NCBI GenBank assembly: GCA_023231475.1 | Contig: JALJEE010003232.1 | Span: 1 to 64,000, forward strand | DNA length: 64,000 nt | Reading direction: 5' to 3' | From: Seison nebaliae | Lineage: Eukaryota > Rotifera > Pararotatoria > Seisonacea > Seisonidae | In this document: piece after piece, positions 26,772 to 40,038 of the stretch | Numbering within the stretch: position 1 is the first letter of the stretch | Layout of the letters: every line of letters starts with the position of its first letter | Translations under genes and position numbers: made by a program | The notes under the pieces: model-generated | Seen by the model: only the letters and a program-made list of their open reading frames with translations | Told to the model about the DNA's origin: nothing | The model's database searches: none

Positions 26772-29700
26772 TTAAATTTGCGACGATTGAACAAACCGAA
26801 TATTTCGTCTATCTTGTCCGAAATCGATACCATTATCTGAACTGCTATCGCCGGTCAGTATGCTGAGTGGTCGAACGGCACTATCTTCGATCGACGAACT
26901 CTCACCAAACGATATATCTTTCTGTGATGGTATCGATGTATTGGATGATGGTGCTGAGGTATTAATTCTCGAGTATTCTCGCAAAGCTTTTAGTGGCGAT
27001 TTTAAATCTTCTCCTTCCACATTATGTTCAATTAATTTCGTCATGACAGATGGAAATGCTGGGGAAGGAAGTTGTTGATCTTTAGGATCAACTTTCTTAT
27101 GTTCACGAAGATAAGCCGTTTCCATTGAGGATGTAGTTGAGAGTAGTTTTGATGATGGTGTTCCATCCAGCATATTACTTTCTATCGTTACTGATTGTTG
27201 TAACATTGCCTAAGAAATAATAATAAATTTGAATATTAGAATATTAAATGGAAACTCCGACGGTATTATTGCCGATCAATAAATCATGAAAAGTGTGAAT
27301 CGATCTCATATTTGCAGGTGCATCTGTCGGTCTAGTTAAATTCACTTTCTGTAATTGTCTAACTCTCTCTTTCTTCGAATTCAATTTCCATCAATCAACA
27401 AATAAGAAATGGATAAACTTTCAATCGCAAATATTTCGAAGTCTTCTCCAAAAACGATTTAGCATTAGACAAATTTTTCTGTTCCTGTTTGAAATTTTTA
27501 CGAATCTGTAAATTAGAGTTTAATGATAATTTCAAATTTTGATCAAATGACAAATTAACATTTTCATAAAATTTCACTTCCTCTTGAAGATCTCGTTGTG
27601 CGAATTTGTTGTTTAATGCAAATTGTGTAATTCGTGTGGCTCTTGCTCTATCTTTATTTGCTTGTAGGATGTTGTGAATAGCTTCCTGATCTAACTGAGT
27701 CGGCTCAATGTCATCCCGTTTCAATTCGTTTAAAATTTCCATCCAAATCTCTCCCATCTTAAAATCCAGATAATTCTCAATGATACACAATGTGATATGG
27801 TCCGAATTCTCTAATCCAGGTAAATGAATGAAGCCGATTCTTGAGAAGATTGCATAAATTTTCGACCTCAAATTCTCCCCAATTTCCTTTATTGCGAAAC
27901 TTTCTTCATCTGATTGCAAATGATCCAATTCGTATTGGGAGAAGTCTTTGATATCTTCTTCGTCTACAGGTACATGTCTTCGTTCGAATAAGGCTCGTTG
28001 AACTGTACCAGCCAACGGATAAATTATACTATCAATCGCTCCCTCTATCGTTCGTAGACATCCCAAATTCGTTTCTTCTTTCCTCCATAACTCACAGAGG
28101 AAATGTGGACCTTTCTTCAACGTTTTCGGATGTGTCCAAGTGAGAATACTCGTCAGCGATTTCTCATTATCTGTCAAATCTAACAAGAAACTTAACAATA
28201 AATTATGGGCCGTATATGGCGTGCACTGGGACGGAAAAAATTATTTTGTTCTTCTAAAAAATTTTCACAATTTTTAACTGTCAACAGATTGAGAATTTCA
28301 TCGACTCCTTTACTCTTAATAAATATCTTCTCATTATTCGCATCTTTGATGATGGCCGCCCAACAACAATCGATAGTCGATGCAAATATCAGATTGAAAT
28401 CCACATTCAATTTCAACATACTCGGATGATTCCGAAGCACTTTCGTCAACAATTGTACACCTGATAATTCTCCAAATGTTCTCTAAATATTCGATATAGA
28501 ATTTTTGTTATGCTAAAAAAAACTTTCAATATTAACGACGCCTCACAGAGTCGTGCGATCACGAACATCGCATCGACAATCACATGAGTATTGAGACTAC
28601 TGAAATTTTTGGCGGTGAAAAACTTTTGAACGTTATTCAATTCATTTTGAAGTACACCTGAAAATTGGATGAAGATAAAAAAAAATGAAAAGTTTATAAA
28701 AAAAACCGAGTAATGTTTCCATGACGTTTAATCTGGTTAAATTTTGAATTGTTCTTTTATCTCCCGTTTTCACTACACCTCTCAATATTCGAATTGCATA
28801 TTTCAATTGGGCAAGACGTGTTCCATGGGACATCGTTCCCAAATTATTGTTGCCGATCATTTTAAATGCAACTAATCAATTTAATGGAATTAAAATATAA
28901 TTGAACAGAAGAATAACCATTTGGAGATACACACCAATTGAGGAGATATAATAATTGTGTTTCCCCATTAATTTGGATGAATTCGGATATCATATATGGA
29001 ATTACCGTTTCGATAACTGATAATGCCAATAACTGGAGCGCTTCAAATTGATCTTGATTCCAATGTAATTCTTTCCGATTGGTTAAGAGACTTTCCTTTT
29101 GATCATCTCTTATCACGTAATAGAATAGAACAGAAAGAATTTTATATTTACGGAGAATCTTCAAAATTATATTTGAGATAATAAAAATTTACAAATCTCT
29201 AACCAATCTCACCGGTTCAATTTCGATTAAACGTTGAATGACTATAAGCATTAATTTCTTAAATTCGAAATCTTCTCCACATACCATAATATTATAATTC
29301 ATGAGAAATCTTGATACATTCACCACTAAAAGGAAAAACATGAAATTTTTTTTTGAAAATTTTTCAAAGCTAAAATTATTTTGAACATTCGGGACAAACT
29401 GCACAACTCGCTATCAGTTTAATTATTCGAGGATTCTCCAACGCGATCGTTCCGTCCAATTGAAGAATGTTTGACAGAATTACCATAAGATCGTTACGCA
29501 ACGGACGATCTCGTGGATGATTCGATTGGCAAGTGAAGTAGTATAAGAGATCAAAAAATACTCTTTAAAGAATTTGATGAAATTGATATTTCTTAAAAAT
29601 TATTTTAAACTTCATACATTCCTTCGATTTCAGTTTCTCTTTTAATTGTTCACAATCCGAATTTGTAGTTATATTCCATAACGCATCAATTATCAAACTG

Positions 29701-30784
29701 TTATCAGAATGGTTCGATGTCTTTATATGATTTTGAAGAATCGTTCCAATTTTTGTAATTCCATCCAAACCCAAAATTTTATTACAATTCGTTTCTTCAA
29801 GCGAGAGAGAATGGATTGGGAGAAACTGGAAAAAATCAAACTTGAATTTTCAGATAAGACCACAATGGTCAATAAGAGAACGTGTTGCAATTCAGAACTA
29901 TCATTCCCCCAAGAAAGTGACTAAAAGGAAAGTTTGATGAATCGAATAATTATCATCAAAAATTGAACTCTTATCATCGTTTCAGCGAAATCACTTTCTT
30001 CTATTAATCCCGTCAAGTATTCTCCGCGACATTGACTCATTTCCAAGTCGGTCAATTCATTAGTGTTTCTCATTTGACTGGAGGCGGTCTCTTTACTAAA
30101 TCTATTCGTTTCCTTCTCATTCTTAAATATCTTCCCGTATAAATTGAGAATAGTTTCACAGATAACAATTTTAATATTAAAATTCTTTATTCTCATCAAA
30201 TATCCTGACGAAACGATTATTTTATTTCAATTCAAATGAACATTAACCGAAATTCGAAATTGCTGTGACGGCTGAATCCTTCCAAATGATTTCATCCGAA
30301 GTCTTCTCCTTTAGAAATGGTATGGCAAATGATTTAATGATGCAAGTGACGGCTGTCATGAAAACGGGACTGTCTTCATTCTTCTCAACAATAATCGTCA
30401 ACAACGAAACGACTTTTTGAAGTTGGTGCAAATACTAGAAATATATGTTACATCAAATCATTATTGTAGGTCGTTAACTATTCCAGATGAGAGAGCTGTT
30501 ATCAGTTTCTGCAAATACATCGTTTGCATATCCACCATAGTTTCCTTTAGGGGAAGAAATGGTGGAAATAAAAAAAAATCGAAAAAGAAAACTGTTAGAG
30601 GATCAGAGAAGAATTTTTTTATTTTCTCAATATCCACCATTTGTTTGATGGGATGTTCGGATATGATCGCTTTTTCTTCTGCGATTAACATGTTCCCATA
30701 TGAGTCACTTTTCTTACAGTTATTTAAGATGAGATCTTCACATTTTAAATATTGTTTCGATAACTGAGTTGCGAGCGGATTCAT
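26772..30784 (-). CDS. CFAP69: Cilia- and flagella-associated protein 69-like ARM-repeat protein
   Basis: Many exons with introns of about 45-60 nt encode a long helical, armadillo-like protein: LGTMSHGTRLAQLKYAIRIL, NRKELHWNQDQFEALQLLAL, DNSLIIDALWNITTNSDCEQ and similar blocks. The best family evidence is the C-terminal block 28198-27395: FLCELWRKEETNLGC, ENLRSKIYAIFSRIGFIHLP, then GLENSDHITLCIIENYLDFK and MGEIWMEILNELKRD. I recall this arrangement from CFAP69, a central-apparatus protein of sperm flagella that also acts in olfactory cilia. A 59-nt intron (near 27209-27267) leads to a Ser-rich last exon, which is probably lineage-specific. ATG 30784 is the first in frame. Family call from memory of the human sequence, not a search. 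Confidence 0.75.
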
Positions 30785-32775
30785 GGTTGTTCTTATTAAG
30801 ACTTAAGTTTCTTTATTTCTTTTAATGGAAACTAAGATTTGGTGAATGAATCGAATTGAAAAGAGTTTTTTATTCAGATTGAATATTGACAATAGCTTAA
30901 TATTAACTGTTTATTATTTGGGAGACGATCAGTTGCTTAGTAACAAATTGAAGCTCAAAACTTGAAAGAAGAATTTCCCCCAAAATTGGAGAGTTAATTG
31001 ATTTGGGGGTATTGGACGGAAATATGTCAAAATGATAGAGAGAAACGGAGGACATATTGTAATTATATATTCTAGTTTTCGCCAATCGTTCTTTGACGAA
31101 TAATAACTTCCGCACAATCGATTATTGTTATTAGAAGATATGAAGACTGGAATAATAATAAATAGATAGTACATAATGATTTATGATGTTGGGAAAAAGG
31201 AAGCGGGGATGCTGATAGAATTCTTTTCAATTAATTTATGTACATCATTCCTTTTTTCCGCTTATAATCATCTAGATGAAAGAAGATTTTAGTCTTTCTC
31301 ATTAACATACAAAAAACAATCGTCTATTTGCGATAGAAGAAAAATGATAATTACATTTGATTCTTTTCTTTCTCCTGATGCTATGACAGATGTTAATCAT
31401 GTTTTCATTTACCAGCCATCACTCCAATTCTTTCTTGTTCTTGGCGCTAATCAATTGGAGTTATGCAACTGCGTTCGTCGAATATTTGAAAATAAATTCT
31501 TAAAATTTTTACAGTTGAGTTTTGTTTAGGAAACTGTAATTTCGTCTTCTGAATCAACTACTACTATTTAACTAGATAACTTTCAGTTAGTGTAAGTATT
31601 TAAATAAGAGAATTCTTTGCACAATTTATGTCATATGTCTTCCTACATCATTTACATAAGGAGTGTTGGTGTACGTACAATGAAATGATTCGTGGGGAAT
31701 GGAGACGAAAAATTGCTTTGTAATATTAGGGATGCGTATAAGTATGCACATATTTCTTATATCAAAAGACCGACTACTTTTATTTGTTGAGTGGATACGG
31801 GAAGACATTGGGCGTAGAATACAGTTCGTTTAATTATTCTACATACGTATACATAGCAATAGTTTCCAATCGACATGAATCTATTGCTGAAGAATTTTAT
31901 ATAAACCATTCCTGATAGAATTGAGTGCGGACATTTCATTTGATGAAAGAAGAGGACAAACTTTAAATAAGGAAAACTGTTGGAACGATATTGAATAAAA
32001 GTGGTTAGAATAGAGAAGAAAATGTGGAAGCATGAATAGGTGGACGAAAGAAATCTCGAACAGAAAGAAAGAGAGTAAGAATTATTAATAAATTGTTGAG
32101 AAGAAAATTATTTTATTTGTAGAAGGTATAAGTTATGAGCTAGCTCAGTCTAGCTAATGTTGTTATACGTAGAATTAATTTTTTATTTATATTCCAATCT
32201 TTCATACGTACAAATTGGAGAACATGAGAATTATTAAATTTCTCCTTTATAATTATTTTATATTTATAAGTTCCTCTTTTACCGATATCTTCCTATTATT
32301 GCATATGTATATATCACAATCTACACACTCTCGTACATATCGGCAATTGTGTTTGGATATCAGGAAATTCTATCTTGTATGATTTGTTTTGTTCACACAT
32401 AATTGTTCTCTACATTCCTTATTCAATTTATTTCCAGTTTAAATTATTTTCCTTTTCCATCAAATTCACTTGTCTCTTATCGATCACATTTGGAGATTGA
32501 TTAATTATCGATTTCATCTGATCGATAATTATCGAAAAAACCATTTTCTTAAGTTTCTTTTTAAGCCATTTTATAGATTCCTTCATATTTTTTTGTGCGA
32601 ATTCTACTCGATTCACTCACTCCATTGAAAGAGAGAAGTGCGTTTCATCGGAAAATTATTCCAATTTTCAATTAGAACAATTGGCAAGCAATTGATTCGG
32701 AAAAAGAAACGAAGAAGAAAAATGGAAATACTAAATGAGTCGTGTAAATGCTAAGAAAGGAGAAATTAAATTAAT
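30785..32775. other. Intergenic, no gene seen
   Basis: About 2 kb between divergent CFAP69 and the nucleoredoxin-like gene. Short frames only (for example 31344-31529 + and 32428-32616 -), none with a domain or splice partners. Simple AT runs with purine-rich tracts near 31930-32090. Confidence 0.4.
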
Positions 32776-33288
32776 ATGATGAACTCATTGTTTAAAGATC
32801 GTTCCGTATTAGATAAAAATGGCTCGCAAATCAGATGTGATCAAGTTTTGAATAATAAAGTCGTTGGACTCCTGTTCGGTGCTTCCTGGGTACCTAAATG
32901 TAAAGAATTCGTCACTCAACTCACTACCGTCTATACCGAATGGAAGGCGAATAATTTTCCTATCGAAATCTTATTCATGTCAAGCGATTTCAATGAGGAA
33001 GAAATGATGAAGTCCTTCAAAGAAGAACATGGTAATTGGTTAGCTGTTCCCTACAATTCATCATTGTTAAGGTTTACTTTCACTCTCTATTTAATTTCAC
33101 CCACTAAACTTCACCTAATTTTCATATTCAGATCATTGAAAAATAATTTTCAAATAGAAAAAATTCCCAAACTCATAATCATCAAATCGTCGAGTTTGGA
33201 GATAATAACAGAACAAGGTACGAAAGAAGTGACGGAACGAGGAGCTGCCGCCGGAACCAAATGGATCAATCTTCTAAAATCCAAATGA
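32776..33288 (+). CDS. Nucleoredoxin-like thioredoxin-fold protein with degenerate active site
   Basis: Two exons joined across an intron near 33072-33131 (SSLLR then SLKNNFQIEKIPKLIIIKSS). Residues 1-60 give the thioredoxin-fold start: LDKNGSQIRCDQVLNNKVVGLLFGASWVPKC, then the TVYTEWKANNFPIEILFMSSD strand typical of nucleoredoxin/tryparedoxin (family: VYFSAHWCPPCRxFTPxL, FVSSDR), and the cis-proline loop IEKIPKLIII. The redox motif is W-V-P-K-C, where the family has W-C-x-x-C: the first cysteine is Val, so a dithiol reductase role is unlikely. The length of about 150 residues fits the small NXNL1/NXNL2 (RdCVF) type. ATG 32776 is directly followed by another ATG. Confidence 0.8.
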   Translation: MMNSLFKDRSVLDKNGSQIRCDQVLNNKVVGLLFGASWVPKCKEFVTQLTTVYTEWKANNFPIEILFMSSDFNEEEMMKSFKEEHGNWLAVPYNSSLLRFTFTLYLISPTKLHLIFIFRSLKNNFQIEKIPKLIIIKSSSLEIITEQGTKEVTERGAAAGTKWINLLKSK

Positions 33289-34411
33289 AATTTTTTCAGC
33301 TTTTCACTCCGTTTCCTCCTCATATCAATCAGCACAATTCTGACATTCTGACAGCACAAATTTTCAGTCACAACAACTATCGGATAGTTCAAATGTAGAA
33401 AAGTATTTTAAATTATTTATCATTTTCCCAAAATCATCGTGAAATGATACCCGAACAATTTAGTTCTCATCAATCTCAATGTGACGAGTTAAATGATTTG
33501 GGAAATAAATTTTATATTGAAAAACGAAAAGGGAAATTTATTATTTTGCTGTAAACGACTTTTTTCCAAAATCATTTTCGTTATGTTTCAAGTTTAAATT
33601 AAACTTGAAATAACTTTTCCAAAAGTTGAAATTTTCTAATTTTATATATTGTTATACCACAACAAATTTATATATTATCATCAATCTAGAGAATTAAATT
33701 TTTTATGTCCTCATTCCTTTCATCTTTCCACTTCGTCGGATGTTATCCAACATATTTTGTGAATAGTTGTGTTTCTTTATCCATTCAATTGTTGTCAATT
33801 GTTCATATGAGAGACTATCCAATTCATATGTCAATTGTCAACAAACGTGAGAAATATCTACCAAATCTTTTTTATCAGTTTTTCCATTTAGAAGAGATTG
33901 ATGATCTATCAGTAATTCTTCCTCAAATAAGCGTTTTCCTTTTTAAACTTTTGTGCAAAAATTATCTACCAATTTCGCCATTTCCCCAAACAAAATAATC
34001 TTATAAGAATTATTTGTTGGAAGATGCGACATTCGAACAAAACGTTTGAGTGAGAGAATATATTTATTCATTTCCCATTTATCTCAATATCATTTTCCAG
34101 AATGACTGAGTTGACTGATAACTCACGTCAGTGAAATAAAATCAATTTTATTTATAAATAAATAAAACTTATTTATGTTATTTCCATCATCAATTCATCT
34201 AATGGAATAAATCAGGAAAATCAAATGAAAACTAATATACTTTAGAGTTTTCCAATCAACAACTTTTTCTTACGACATTCTTAGTTTTAACACGGAAAAT
34301 GTACATATGATGAAGATTTTAATAGTTTAGTGTTTTTTTTCACATATTTTCCGTCAGTTTCTGAAAATTTCGAAATTTCTGATTTTCTGAAATATGTTTA
34401 TTTTGAATTAA
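33289..34411. other. Intergenic, no firm gene
   Basis: A 97-codon plus frame at 33705-33998 starts with ATG but shows no domain. The rest is AT-rich, with an inverted pair near 33588-33610 (AAGTTTAAATTAAACTT). Confidence 0.35.
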
Positions 34412-35068
34412 TTAAAATGTGATGGATAAATCGCGGAAAATACTCTCATCATTCTGATGGTTATAAGATAGTTTGTAAATGTCGAAACATGCGAATATGT
34501 AATGAAGTAATTGATTGACACAAATATGGCAAATGTTGTTAAAATGTCTTTCGAGATGATTTCGGTACAAAGTTAAAGTCATTTCTTCATCGATTATTGC
34601 TGGAGATTTGTCCGTCAGATGAATGTCATATAAATTTCTTTTTTGATTAACTTGAATGTTCCACAAACATAACTGATAATAATGATATCGATCAATAAGT
34701 TGAATGTATGGATCAATTCGATTTGTTTTGAAGGAATTTTTGCACAAATCACAAAAATGTTTTCTGGTCATTTTTAATGAATTCATTCGATTTGAATGTT
34801 CTTTCTTAAAAATTTTTGTACAATTTGAAATGAATTGAATTAATTCATTCTCATTCAAAATCAGATTGTGCAAATCATTCCATTCGAATATTAGGAAAGA
34901 ATCGTCAACTGATCGTCGGAGAATATTCAACGAATAAATATAAAATTGATAAAGATCCAAATAGCTAGTGGGAATACTCTTCAATTTCTTAATTTTCTTT
35001 TTCTCTCGATAAATTCGATAGCCATGTTTATCGATCAATGCTTTCCCGTTCAATTTATCAATATCCAT
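34412..35068 (-). CDS. Hypothetical single-exon protein with paired Cys-x2-Cys
   Basis: 218 residues from ATG 35068 to a stop at 34412. Residues 1-30 are basic (YREKKKIKKLK). Two cysteine pairs, HFCDLCKNSF near residue 106 and HFNNICHIC near residue 180, sit about 75 residues apart with histidines nearby and could form one split zinc site. The middle is aromatic-rich (DRYHYYQLCLWNIQV). The length and even composition of the frame, without stops, in a 70 percent AT region argue that it is real. I do not recognise the family. It lies between the nucleoredoxin-like gene and the SLC7 transporter, 151 bases from the latter. Confidence 0.6.
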   Translation of the reverse strand: MDIDKLNGKALIDKHGYRIYREKKKIKKLKSIPTSYLDLYQFYIYSLNILRRSVDDSFLIFEWNDLHNLILNENELIQFISNCTKIFKKEHSNRMNSLKMTRKHFCDLCKNSFKTNRIDPYIQLIDRYHYYQLCLWNIQVNQKRNLYDIHLTDKSPAIIDEEMTLTLYRNHLERHFNNICHICVNQLLHYIFACFDIYKLSYNHQNDESIFRDLSITF

Positions 35069-35218
35069 TGTCGATTTATTGGAAATGATTTTATGAAAAT
35101 AAAATGAAAATATAAATTAAAATTTTAAATATTTGAATTCATTCGCTGTTGAATCGACTTCTCTTCATTCGTTACATGTAAGCGACAAATACCTTTTGGA
35201 AAAATAGACATATGTATT

Positions 35219-37082
35219 CTAAGGAAAAGGAGATATTATAAATTTTTCCTGTACAGGAAATGAAGTGATGGGAGAATAACCATTAATTCTCCGAAAATAC
35301 TTTGTAAATTTTGATGATTTGTGAATTTGGAATAAGAATATGGTGATGTAAGAAATTGGGAAGAGGAACGTCATCCACACGTTGGGAGAAGATTCGTCTC
35401 TCATCATTTTGATCGTTGTCATGGCAACGACCCAACAGAACAAGCAAAAGATGATTGTTGCGAATTTAATGAAAATTGATTGGGGATATTTCCAAATTAA
35501 TCCAACACACGAAAGTGACATAAATAATAATTCGAAAATTACACCATAATTCATAATGTGGAAAATGTTGTTGTTGGTGGTGTGGAGGAGAATGAGGGAG
35601 AATAGCAAGACGAAAAGTAATGCCACACTTGGATTCTTGTCATTAACTCGTTTCAATTGGATCCAATTTGGAGCATGTCCATTCTTCGCTACCATAAACA
35701 ATACCCTAAAAATTGTCATTTGAACTTTTTATATGATACGAAATCTGAAGGAAACCTTGAAGAACTCAAAATTCGATTAGTCAATGCACCAAAACATGAG
35801 AGTGAAACACTAAAACTGACGATGATCCAAAAGATGTTTGTTGGTAATTTCTGGGATAAAGTCAACGCGACCGATGGACTATCGACGATTTGTTTGGGTG
35901 GCAAAGTGATAAAATATAAGAAATTGGAAACCCAATAAATGACGGCTACGAATGGAACTCCGATGAGGACGCCTAATTTTAAATTTCTAATTTTTTAACG
36001 AAAATGTTTCATCGTAGAATGTTGAAGAAGATAATGAACTTGGAATGAACTTCAGCGCCCATAAAATTTAAGTAATTGAAACCACCGAACGAATAGAAGA
36101 TGCACGACATTGCTGATATAATATTGAGATTGATGGTAATTGGTTGATTCCATAATCTCTCGATATTGATCATCGTCTCTTCTCCTATTGACCAGGTTCA
36201 ATATATATAAATATATTTAAATAATATATACAAAAGAATATAAATAAAATGAATTTTTATAGATGAAATTTCGTTAACTGGAAATATTTGCTTTGTAGAT
36301 ACTGATGGACATGAGGAAGAAGATACTCATAATTTTCAACGTGGTTAATATATTTCCAATAAATTTCGTATACTTGAAACTGATGATATTTAACAGAAAT
36401 GCTGATACTAGAAAAATGCAAATAGTTTTATAAGAGAATCATACAAGAATATGATAACTCATGAGAAAAGTAGCTATTAGATTATAAACGAATAATGATT
36501 CGTCTTGATAACAATCGAAATTAATTAACGGCTTCAAAATGTAGATAGCTGCCGTCAAAGCTGAACAGGCGTTCGCTGAAGGAATAATTATACAGATAAG
36601 AATAGTCGCATAACTTTTAAGAGAAATTAAATAAATTTAATAATTAGGATAATAATTTAGTTTAATTATAAATTGCCAACATTAATGCAGGAGTATCACC
36701 GAACATTTTTTGGATATACGTATAATCGCCACCACTGAACGGTATGGCTTCACCTAAAGCACAATAACAGAATGCACCTAACAGAACTCCAATACTGGCA
36801 ATCAACCAAAGTATAAGACACATCAATTCACTTTTGGCAAATTGGAGAACTCCTGTTATTTGAAAATTATTGTTATCTTCTTTGAAATGTTACAGAACCT
36901 GATGGTGCCACGAAGATGCCACTGCCAATTATCAGACCGATAACTATTGCGGCACTATCGAGACAATTGATATGATGAACAATGTAGGAGGCGGTGGATA
37001 AGGTGCGTTGTTTCATTCTCCTTCGTAATGTGCTACTGCAACTTTCACGTTGGACTTTGATTCGAACTCGATTAGTTGACAT
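35219..37082 (-). CDS. SLC7A: SLC7 (LAT-type) amino acid transporter light chain
   Basis: Multi-pass exchanger of the APC superfamily, normally disulfide-linked to a CD98-type heavy chain. ATG 37082 starts a basic cytosolic tail (MSTNRVRIKVQRE, RRRMKQR). TM1 follows, with the substrate-binding unwound motif IIGSGIFVAPSGS, the family's GSGIFVSPKG. Later exons give GAFCYCALGEAIPFSGGDYTYI (family AELGxxIPKSGGDY), ALTLSQKLPTNIFW with the SLSCFGALTNRI block of TM8, the FMVAKNGHAPNWI loop, and the final helices WMTFLFPISYITIFLF. Introns are about 50 nt, though several central exons are hard to delimit by eye. Whether it transports neutral or basic amino acids is not clear. Confidence 0.88.
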
Positions 37083-37285
37083 GTCTAATTAAAAGTTTTA
37101 ATTCCTTTAAATTAGTTCGAGAAAATATATTATGTAAGAAGGATTATCGGAAGAAAATGAAATTAAATATCAGAAAGAAATTTTATTTTGAATTTATGAA
37201 TAAATTAGTAGAAAATCGAATGTCAATAAATGAAGAGAAATAAGTTCAATAGAAAAACATCTGTATCAACATCCCCAAAATCACA

Positions 37286-40005
37286 TCAATATTCCAAATT
37301 GGTTAATTGACGATAAATATCTTCAAGAACTCTCATTCTTTCCTCCCTTGCTGTCTTGTATTGGACGGATCGTTTTTTCAATTGTTCATGACGCTGATCT
37401 CGTACTCGATTAATGTTATGTTTCAAATTGGCGAAGGCCGATTTGGCATTGCTCAATAAATCAGTCGTACTGGTGGGATTATGTTCAACCGATTCAGTCA
37501 CTGATTGATTTGATGTAATATTTAATAATTGAATACCGCCCCCAAATGCATTTTCATTTCCATCACGTTTCCGTTTTTGACCTTCGTGCATTCTTTCAAT
37601 CAATTTCCATAAAATTTAAAGAGTAAAATAAAATTAACTTTGCAACAAGAATACTCGCAATTCGTTTACTGACACGAGAATATCGTTTTTCATCATCACT
37701 CATATCAGTCGATTTTCGTTCTTGAATTAATCGTTGCCAATCGTTACTAACGGCCAAATTGATGAGTTGACGGATCTGATGGAAACAAGTGATCAATGAT
37801 TCCGTTTTATATGTCCCACCTAATTGGAACATGGCAGATTCACATCTCATCACATCGATGTTCAATTGTTCTAAACCACCACTACTAATAGCACGGACAC
37901 CATTAGTATCTTCAATACATTTCAACATACTTTCCGACATCTGTTTACTCACATGGAAATAAAGACGTTCAGCTAAATCGTTTTGTGTCTAAAAAAGAAG
38001 ATGAATAAGAATTAATTGAAATCAAATAAAAACTTCTGGTAAGCCACTGAAAATGGAAGATAATAATTCGATGGCATCTGCAGTACTTCTCGATGCTTTT
38101 CCTTGACACTCATCTGTCATCCATTCGAATTGAGCTGGAAAGGAAAATCATTAAAAATTTTTCACTTTCGAAATTAACTAACAAAAATTATCTAAAATTT
38201 CATTTAAATTCTCTCCTAATTTTGTCGTCAATGTCGTATCTACGTTGAATTTCAAATCCTGAAAATAGAAAGAAAATTTTTAGATAAAATTTTAATATTC
38301 TCTTTCTTTTTTTTTCTAAGAAGAAATTTAAAATGTCAATGCATTGGCGCAACATATGAGAGTGGAGAGAAACCGATCTTACCTTCGGAACCATCGTCGC
38401 TGGTAACACCAATGAAGTTTTATATTTATATCTGGAGAAACATGGAAATTAAATATTCCAATTAAAATTAAAATATCTGAAAAATTTCTCGAAAAATTAT
38501 GTTTAAAAAAATTATCATGAAAAATACCATGAAAGTTTTTTTTTAAAATATGAACGAAAAATTTTTAGAAAAATTAGTGAGAAATTTTTTTGGAAAATTA
38601 GTGAGAAAATTTTTTTTGAAAAATTTCATGAAAATTTTAAGGAATTTTTAATGAAATGAATGAAAATGGTTAATTACCTTGAATTGATCGATATGGGATA
38701 ATTGAGTTGAATGGACATAATCGTAAATACTAAATTGTTAGTTAATCAGTGAATAATCAAAAAAAGAAGAAATAAGTAACCCAGTCAAATCATTAATGGA
38801 TTGATCAATGAATGGCATTGTGGCATCTAAAGTGTTTAAGTTGATAGACATGAGAATTAACTGAATATAATTATAGAAGTTTAGAAGTAAGAAGGAAGAA
38901 GGGAGAACGCCTTGTAAAGTCATTGTGGTAGTTTCAGTATATTCTCGAATTTTATCATTCAAATGATTTTTTATTAATAAATCTGTTTCATAATGAACTT
39001 TCTCATCAATTTCACTCATACTTAATGGAAAATTGACGGTAATGGAATGAGAATGATGGGAAACCTGGATTCATTATCTTTCATAAAATTGTAAACAATT
39101 TGAATGAATTCTAATATCTTCTTCACCGTTTCCGGAACCATTTGAGTGAAACTTAACACAACCGGAAACTGAGAAAGATAAAGAAAATTATTGAATATAA
39201 AATAATTGAACTTCTTCCGATTGGACGATTAATTTGGCTGATATGAGAAATTTCATGACTTTCGTTTCTAACATTTCTTTAATTTCGATCTTCATTGGAT
39301 TACACGTGTCTTCTTGGAAGATTTCTTGGAAATAATCACGATAAGTTTGTTTCAAAACTTCCAAATAATTCGTTCTGTAAATCGATTATAAAAATCAATC
39401 GAATAATTTCATTTACTCACCGAATATTTTCAGAAATTTCTTGGAATTGTGATGGATTCAAACCGAACTCTCTCAGACATGACGTATAGATGACAGTATT
39501 CGTTCGGATGGAACCCAACGTCTCTTTATCTCCTTTATACATCTGAAATTTTAGAAATTTTAATTTATTTTAAAATTTTTAGAAATTTTAATTTAATTTA
39601 ATTAATTTTTTTACTTTAAAAATTCACTAAACGGCAATTCGACTCAATCGTTTCGATAGTTGTTTGACGGCTTCATTTGCTAAATTATTATAATATGGTT
39701 GATCGATCAATCCGGTCGTTGTGTTGAGAATATGATCTTCGATGACACAGAATCCTAATAATTCTAAAAAATAATCGCGGAAATTATCCATAAGGAATTC
39801 ATTCTGAAAGGAATTGAAAATGAAATTAAGAATGGAATGAGAATATGAGAACTTCAGTTTTCTTTTGGACGAATGTCAAACCGGATTGACGAATTCGTTG
39901 ACGTTGATAATATTCTTGGAATTCATCAGATTTATTCAATAATTTATTGATATGTAACGATCGATAGAGTGGAGAGAAATCAACAATTTTTTGAATTGAT
40001 TGTAA

Positions 40006-40038
<33 letters not shown>

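Noticed and set aside
30417-30767. 116-codon plus-strand ORF
   Set aside because: Lies antisense to the first CFAP69 exon and has no domain.
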